A stretch of DNA of 64,000 nt, from positions 1 through 64,000 of the forward strand of contig CAAGGL010000024.1 of the NCBI GenBank assembly GCA_900769405.1, read 5' to 3'. The DNA comes from an uncultured Alistipes sp. GTDB lineage: Bacteria; Bacteroidota; Bacteroidia; Bacteroidales; Rikenellaceae. The position numbers were made by a program, and so were the translations under genes. The notes under the pieces were generated by a model. The model saw only the letters and a list, made by a program, of their open reading frames with translations, was not told the DNA's origin and searched no databases. Below, in pieces: positions 61,466-64,000 of the stretch; within the stretch, counting starts at the first letter, position 1, and the number at the start of each line of letters is the position of its first letter.

Positions 61466-61875
61466 TCGGCAACCACCTCCTTCTGGTCGATTCTGATGTT
61501 GGGAACGATACCGATCGAGATGATACGAATTTCGGGATAGGTCGTCGCAATGGCATTCATCAGCGACGAGGGCGAAAGTACGATCTCGCAACTATCTGCC
61601 GCCAGCGGGGCGTGCAAAATACGCGAGAAACTGAGTTTGGTCTTATCGACCATATTGAATCGATGCGCCATCAGTGCCGAGCCTCGACCTTCGGCCGTGC
61701 ACTCCACTTTGAATCTATATCCGTCGAGGTTTACACGCACGGGGATATTTGTGGTATAGTCGTAGTCGAGCTTTGAGATGTACCACAGTGCAAACGATAC
61801 GAAAAGCATCAGCACGAATATCGGTGATACAGAGTGGCGAAAGAAGTTATCGACAGCCTTAAAGAACTTACTCAT
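61462..61875 (-). CDS. Short YbbR-like (CdaR-like) membrane protein
   Basis: The 137-aa protein has one transmembrane helix near the N-terminus (about 16-35, SPIFVLMLFVSFALWYISKL) and a single extracytoplasmic YbbR-like domain (DYTTNIPVRVNLDGYRFKVECTAEGRG). YbbR/CdaR proteins of other phyla have several repeats and regulate diadenylate cyclase; the one-domain form here is much shorter, and no cyclase gene is adjacent. Its stop overlaps the coaE start (GTGA). It is the first gene of the operon. Confidence 0.72.
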   Translation of the reverse strand: MSKFFKAVDNFFRHSVSPIFVLMLFVSFALWYISKLDYDYTTNIPVRVNLDGYRFKVECTAEGRGSALMAHRFNMVDKTKLSFSRILHAPLAADSCEIVLSPSSLMNAIATTYPEIRIISIGIVPNIRIDQKEVVAE

Positions 61876-61941
61876 AGTTCGTTAACTCAAAAAACATTCA
61901 ACAATTCAGTTTGCGCGTCCGTCTAATCGATTGACGCCCCA

Positions 61942-61972
61942 CAAATATACAAATTTTAGCGATACTGCACAA
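61942..61972 (-). promoter_or_regulatory. Promoter of the ybbR-coaE-folP-lolD operon
   Basis: On the minus strand TTG (61972-61970), a 20-nt spacer and TATATTTG (61949-61942); the start is about 67 nt downstream. Confidence 0.7.
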
Positions 61973-61978
61973 CGAAAT

Positions 61979-62015
61979 AAAAAAAAGAACTGCACCATTT
62001 TTCAGGTGCAGTTCT
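61979..62015 (-). terminator. Terminator of the Skp-like lipoprotein gene
   Basis: AGAACTGCACC (61986-61996) pairs perfectly with GGTGCAGTTCT (62005-62015). On the minus strand seven or more T follow. Confidence 0.92.
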
Positions 62016-62066
62016 GTTCGTTACGGTCGTTTGCTACGACAATTGGGTCGCGGCTACGAATCCTAT

Positions 62067-62651
62067 TTACTCGGTTTTAGCAGCAGCTTTCTCGGCAGCG
62101 TACTTCTCGTTCACGATCTTCAACAGATCCTTGGTGATATCGAGAGCGTTAGCACCATCGAGCAGAGCGGTCGAGTTGATGATCAGCTTGTACTTACCGT
62201 CCTTGTTGATCTCAGCGATAGCCTCAGCAACGAGAGCGCTGATACGGTTGTTCAGCACGAAGTTCTCCTCGTCGAGTACTGCGGCCTCTTTCTGCATCGA
62301 CTGCTGGTAGTTCTGGATACGCTTGTTGAGGTTCTCCTCGGTCTCGGCAGCCTTGATGCTGGTGATCAGACCCTTCTGATACTTCTCCTGCAACTGAGCG
62401 GCCTCATACTGGAAGCCCTGCTCCTTCTTAGCCCACGACTGCTGAGCAGTTTCGAGTTTCTTTTGCAGAGCGACGCCCTCGGTCTGGTAGATGTCCGACA
62501 TAATCAGGAGCGAGTCAGCCTTTACGAAAGCGATATCCGAGCTGGTGATAGCGGTCTGCTCGGCAGCACCCTCAGCGGGTTTAGCAGCGTTGTTGGTGCA
62601 ACCCACAGCGAAGAGAGCTGCTACAACGGCTGCGAAAAGTGTTTTTTTCAT
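62067..62651 (-). CDS. OmpH/Skp-like periplasmic chaperone with lipoprotein signal
   Basis: The 194-aa protein has an N-terminal signal with a lipobox-like FAVGC (Cys at about 18) followed by an Ala-rich linker. A Skp/OmpH core comes next: IAFVKADSLLIMSDIY opens the fold, a long coiled coil spans about 60-140, and YKLIINSTALLDGANALDITKDLLKIVNEKY closes it. Skp-type proteins hold unfolded outer-membrane proteins in the periplasm; lipid attachment would tether this one to a membrane. It is a single-gene unit. Confidence 0.88.
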   Translation of the reverse strand: MKKTLFAAVVAALFAVGCTNNAAKPAEGAAEQTAITSSDIAFVKADSLLIMSDIYQTEGVALQKKLETAQQSWAKKEQGFQYEAAQLQEKYQKGLITSIKAAETEENLNKRIQNYQQSMQKEAAVLDEENFVLNNRISALVAEAIAEINKDGKYKLIINSTALLDGANALDITKDLLKIVNEKYAAEKAAAKTE

Positions 62652-62695
62652 ACGAATTTTGTTATTTTTAGTTGTTAATTTTCGTTAATGAACTA

Positions 62696-62703
62696 CAAAG
62701 ATA
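62696..62703 (-). promoter_or_regulatory. -7 box for the Skp-like gene
   Basis: On the minus strand TATCTTTG matches TAnnTTTG, 45 nt before the ATG. It is back to back with the ruvA box only 11 nt away, so the two polymerases would compete. Confidence 0.65.
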
Positions 62704-62714
62704 CAAAAAAAATG

Positions 62715-62722
62715 TAAATTTG
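62715..62722 (+). promoter_or_regulatory. -7 box for ruvA
   Basis: TAAATTTG matches TAnnTTTG, 29 nt before the ruvA ATG. Confidence 0.6.
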
Positions 62723-62751
62723 TATTCTCTAACGGAAAATTTGTAAATATT

Positions 62752-63345
62752 ATGTACGAATATATTAAGGGTGAGATTGCTGAGCTGTCGCCTGCGCGCG
62801 TTGTGATTGAGGCTGCGGGCGTTGGCTACGACATCAACATCTCGCTCCAAACCTACTCCGAGATCGAAAAGCTGACCGAGGCGAAGATCTACGTCCATTA
62901 TATCGTTCGCGAGGACGCTCAACTGCTCTATGGTTTTGCGTCGAAGTTCGAGCGCGAACTATTTCGTCATCTGTTGAGTGTTTCGGGCGTGGGTGGCAAT
63001 ACGGCACGAATGATTCTCTCGACCTACTCGCCCGACGAGTTGCGCAATATCATCGCAACGGGCAACGCCACACTGCTCAAAAACGTGAAGGGTCTGGGTC
63101 TGAAAACGGCGCAGAAAATCATCGTCGAGTTGAGTGGCAAGGTGATCTCCGTGACTCCCTACGAAGAGCGACAGCTGCTCGACAAGGTGCAGGGTGGCAA
63201 CGAGATCTACGACGAGGCTCTGGCAGCATTGACGATGCTCGGCTTCACTCGCACGGCGTCGGACAAAGCGCTCAAAGCGGTGCTCAAACAGAACCCCTCG
63301 TGCTCGGTCGAGGACGCTGTCCGTCTGTCGCTTAAACAGTTGTGA
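62752..63345 (+). CDS. ruvA: Holliday junction branch migration protein RuvA
   Basis: RuvA binds the four-way junction and recruits RuvB. The 197-aa protein has the N-terminal OB-fold (MYEYIKGEIAELSPARVVIEAAGVGYDINI), two helix-hairpin-helix motifs (LLSVSGVGGNTARMILS and LLKNVKGLGLKTAQKIIVEL) and the C-terminal RuvB-binding helical domain (IYDEALAALTMLGFTRTASDKALKAVL). Its stop codon is immediately followed by the heptad repeat. ruvB and ruvC are not adjacent. Confidence 0.96.
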   Translation: MYEYIKGEIAELSPARVVIEAAGVGYDINISLQTYSEIEKLTEAKIYVHYIVREDAQLLYGFASKFERELFRHLLSVSGVGGNTARMILSTYSPDELRNIIATGNATLLKNVKGLGLKTAQKIIVELSGKVISVTPYEERQLLDKVQGGNEIYDEALAALTMLGFTRTASDKALKAVLKQNPSCSVEDAVRLSLKQL

Positions 63346-63346
63346 T

Positions 63347-63380
63347 TCAATTCACAATTCATAATTCACGATTCACAATT
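63347..63380 (-). repeat. Heptad repeat (AATTCAC)n, copy D, after ruvA
   Basis: Reading on the plus strand AATTCAC-type units with one ATAATTCACG variant start directly behind the ruvA stop codon. Relative to the gene the orientation is the same as for rlmH and lolD. Confidence 0.85.
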
Positions 63381-63381
63381 T

Positions 63382-63408
63382 AGGCCGCCCCGAGGGACGG
63401 CCTTTGTT
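63382..63408 (+). terminator. Terminator after ruvA
   Basis: AGGCCGCCC (63382-63390) pairs with GGGACGGCCT (63394-63403) with a short loop and one mismatch, followed by TTGTTATTTTT. Confidence 0.75.
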
Positions 63409-63412
63409 ATTT

Positions 63413-64000
63413 TTAGTGTTTCTTGAATTTCTTGGCATAAGGACTAAATGTGTCCATTAGTCTTTGCGCGGAATCTATAAAGAATTCAAAGATCTTATCT
63501 CTATCGTTAGGATTTAGATAAGATAAGTTTTCGCGATCATCGCGTATTCGACAAGAGTCTTTATCTGGTAATAATTGCCATTCTAATTGATCGGCATACT
63601 TGGAGTGAATCTCATCTTGATGATCTTGCAAATAATTAAAGATAGCTTTATTTGTGTCTTTATTCCCTGTTGAGATATACACCTCTGTACGAATACTTGC
63701 TTGGCAGATAACCATATTTATGCTAACGCCTCCAAATCCTTTAATTGTTTTGCTGAGCCAATTATCTCCATTTGGAGTTGAGTTACAATATAAGCCATTA
63801 CAATTTTTATTGTACTCGATAAATTGCGTCCAAAAACTCATTCTATTGTTACGGCGTATACGCTTTGCGTCTGAACTCTGTGCTTCCGATTGGTTCTTAG
63901 CAGCAACCTTGATAGTGTACTCGTCAGCCTCTTTAATTGGGATAATTTGGTCAAATTCCAATAGTACTTGATCATTATATTTGAAGGGTGTAACCTTAAA
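63413..64000 (-). CDS. DUF4268-like protein, 5' end beyond the window
   Basis: The minus-strand frame is open from the TAG/TAA stop at 63413 to the right edge, so the N-terminus is missing; 195 residues are visible. The C-terminal half (TEVYISTGNKDTNKAIFNYL, QLEWQLLPDKDSCRIRDD) has the pattern of the DUF4268 domain, which often forms the C-terminal part of restriction-like or PD-(D/E)XK-type proteins. The nuclease part, if any, would lie outside the window. The gene is A+T-rich relative to ruvA, which suggests an accessory region beginning here. Confidence 0.7.
   Translation of the reverse strand, partial: FKVTPFKYNDQVLLEFDQIIPIKEADEYTIKVAAKNQSEAQSSDAKRIRRNNRMSFWTQFIEYNKNCNGLYCNSTPNGDNWLSKTIKGFGGVSINMVICQASIRTEVYISTGNKDTNKAIFNYLQDHQDEIHSKYADQLEWQLLPDKDSCRIRDDRENLSYLNPNDRDKIFEFFIDSAQRLMDTFSPYAKKFKKH

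Noticed and set aside
63413..63961. Taking 63961 as the true start of the DUF4268-like gene
   Set aside because: The codon there is TTG and the frame stays open to the window edge, so the gene is better described as truncated by the window.

Overview
The window looks like chromosome from an anaerobic gut-type member of Bacteroidales, most like Alistipes/Rikenellaceae. The class-level evidence is good: repeated TAnnTTTG -7 promoter boxes, Bacteroidota-restricted families (DUF4251, DUF4831, calycin-like and DUF5018-like lipoproteins, BatD/BatE), very few Shine-Dalgarno sequences, and a succinate-to-propionate decarboxylase operon. The genus is an inference from codon style and gene content and was not checked against a database. 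Most of the window is G+C-moderate housekeeping DNA. Three genes are clearly A+T-richer and look acquired or fast-evolving: 38973-39563, 56969-57856 and the gene running off the right edge from 63413. No rRNA, tRNA, CRISPR array, insertion sequence or prophage was seen.

Layout. 1-5.9 kb: trigger factor, ClpP and ClpX (nascent-chain folding and proteolysis), then transketolase. 5.9-9.7 kb: an AraC regulator with a His/Cys-rich N-terminus, a TonB-dependent receptor without a SusD partner, and a calycin-like lipoprotein. 9.7-13.5 kb: RlmH, a GH2-like protein that has lost its catalytic residues, an unknown lipoprotein and a DUF4251 protein. 13.6-17.7 kb: methylmalonyl-CoA epimerase followed by a four-subunit Na+-pumping methylmalonyl-CoA decarboxylase. 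17.7-23.7 kb: a repeat-rich gap, GyrA, a TPR protein, an OmpA-like protein with a cysteine-rich tail, and a small conserved protein. 23.8-27.7 kb: a candidate small RNA, then a Wza/Wzc capsule-export pair with a HAD hydrolase. 27.9-32.2 kb: two beta-lactamase-fold serine hydrolases flanking a TPM/LemA pair. 32.2-37.0 kb: sufBCDS. 37-41.8 kb: CYTH protein, class II aldolase, a lipoprotein, fumarase and a palindromic MITE-like element. 41.8-46.1 kb: BatD-BatE, RecR, rubredoxin, superoxide dismutase. 46.1-52.4 kb: 2-oxoacid:ferredoxin oxidoreductase (KorAB), a CotH-type lipoprotein and a CoA-transferase. 52.4-63.4 kb: thioredoxin, an epimerase-like protein lacking its catalytic Tyr, RadA, an AlkD-like protein, DUF4831, an orphan gene, the operon ybbR-coaE-folP-lolD-TIGR02757-trmN6, a Skp-like lipoprotein and RuvA. 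63.4-64 kb: the 3' part of a DUF4268 gene.

How the genes fit together: KorAB, fumarase, the Mmd complex and the CoA-transferase belong to a reductive/branched citric acid cycle ending in succinate, propionate and short-chain acids. Suf, rubredoxin, thioredoxin and SOD serve Fe-S assembly and oxygen defence for these Fe-S-rich enzymes.

The most unusual material is non-coding or degenerate. A heptad repeat (GTGAATT) abuts gene 3' ends at four loci and supplies the last residues of LolD. A 118-bp full-length palindrome follows fumarase. A promoter-terminator unit of about 120 nt contains no ORF. Two enzyme-family proteins have lost canonical catalytic residues.
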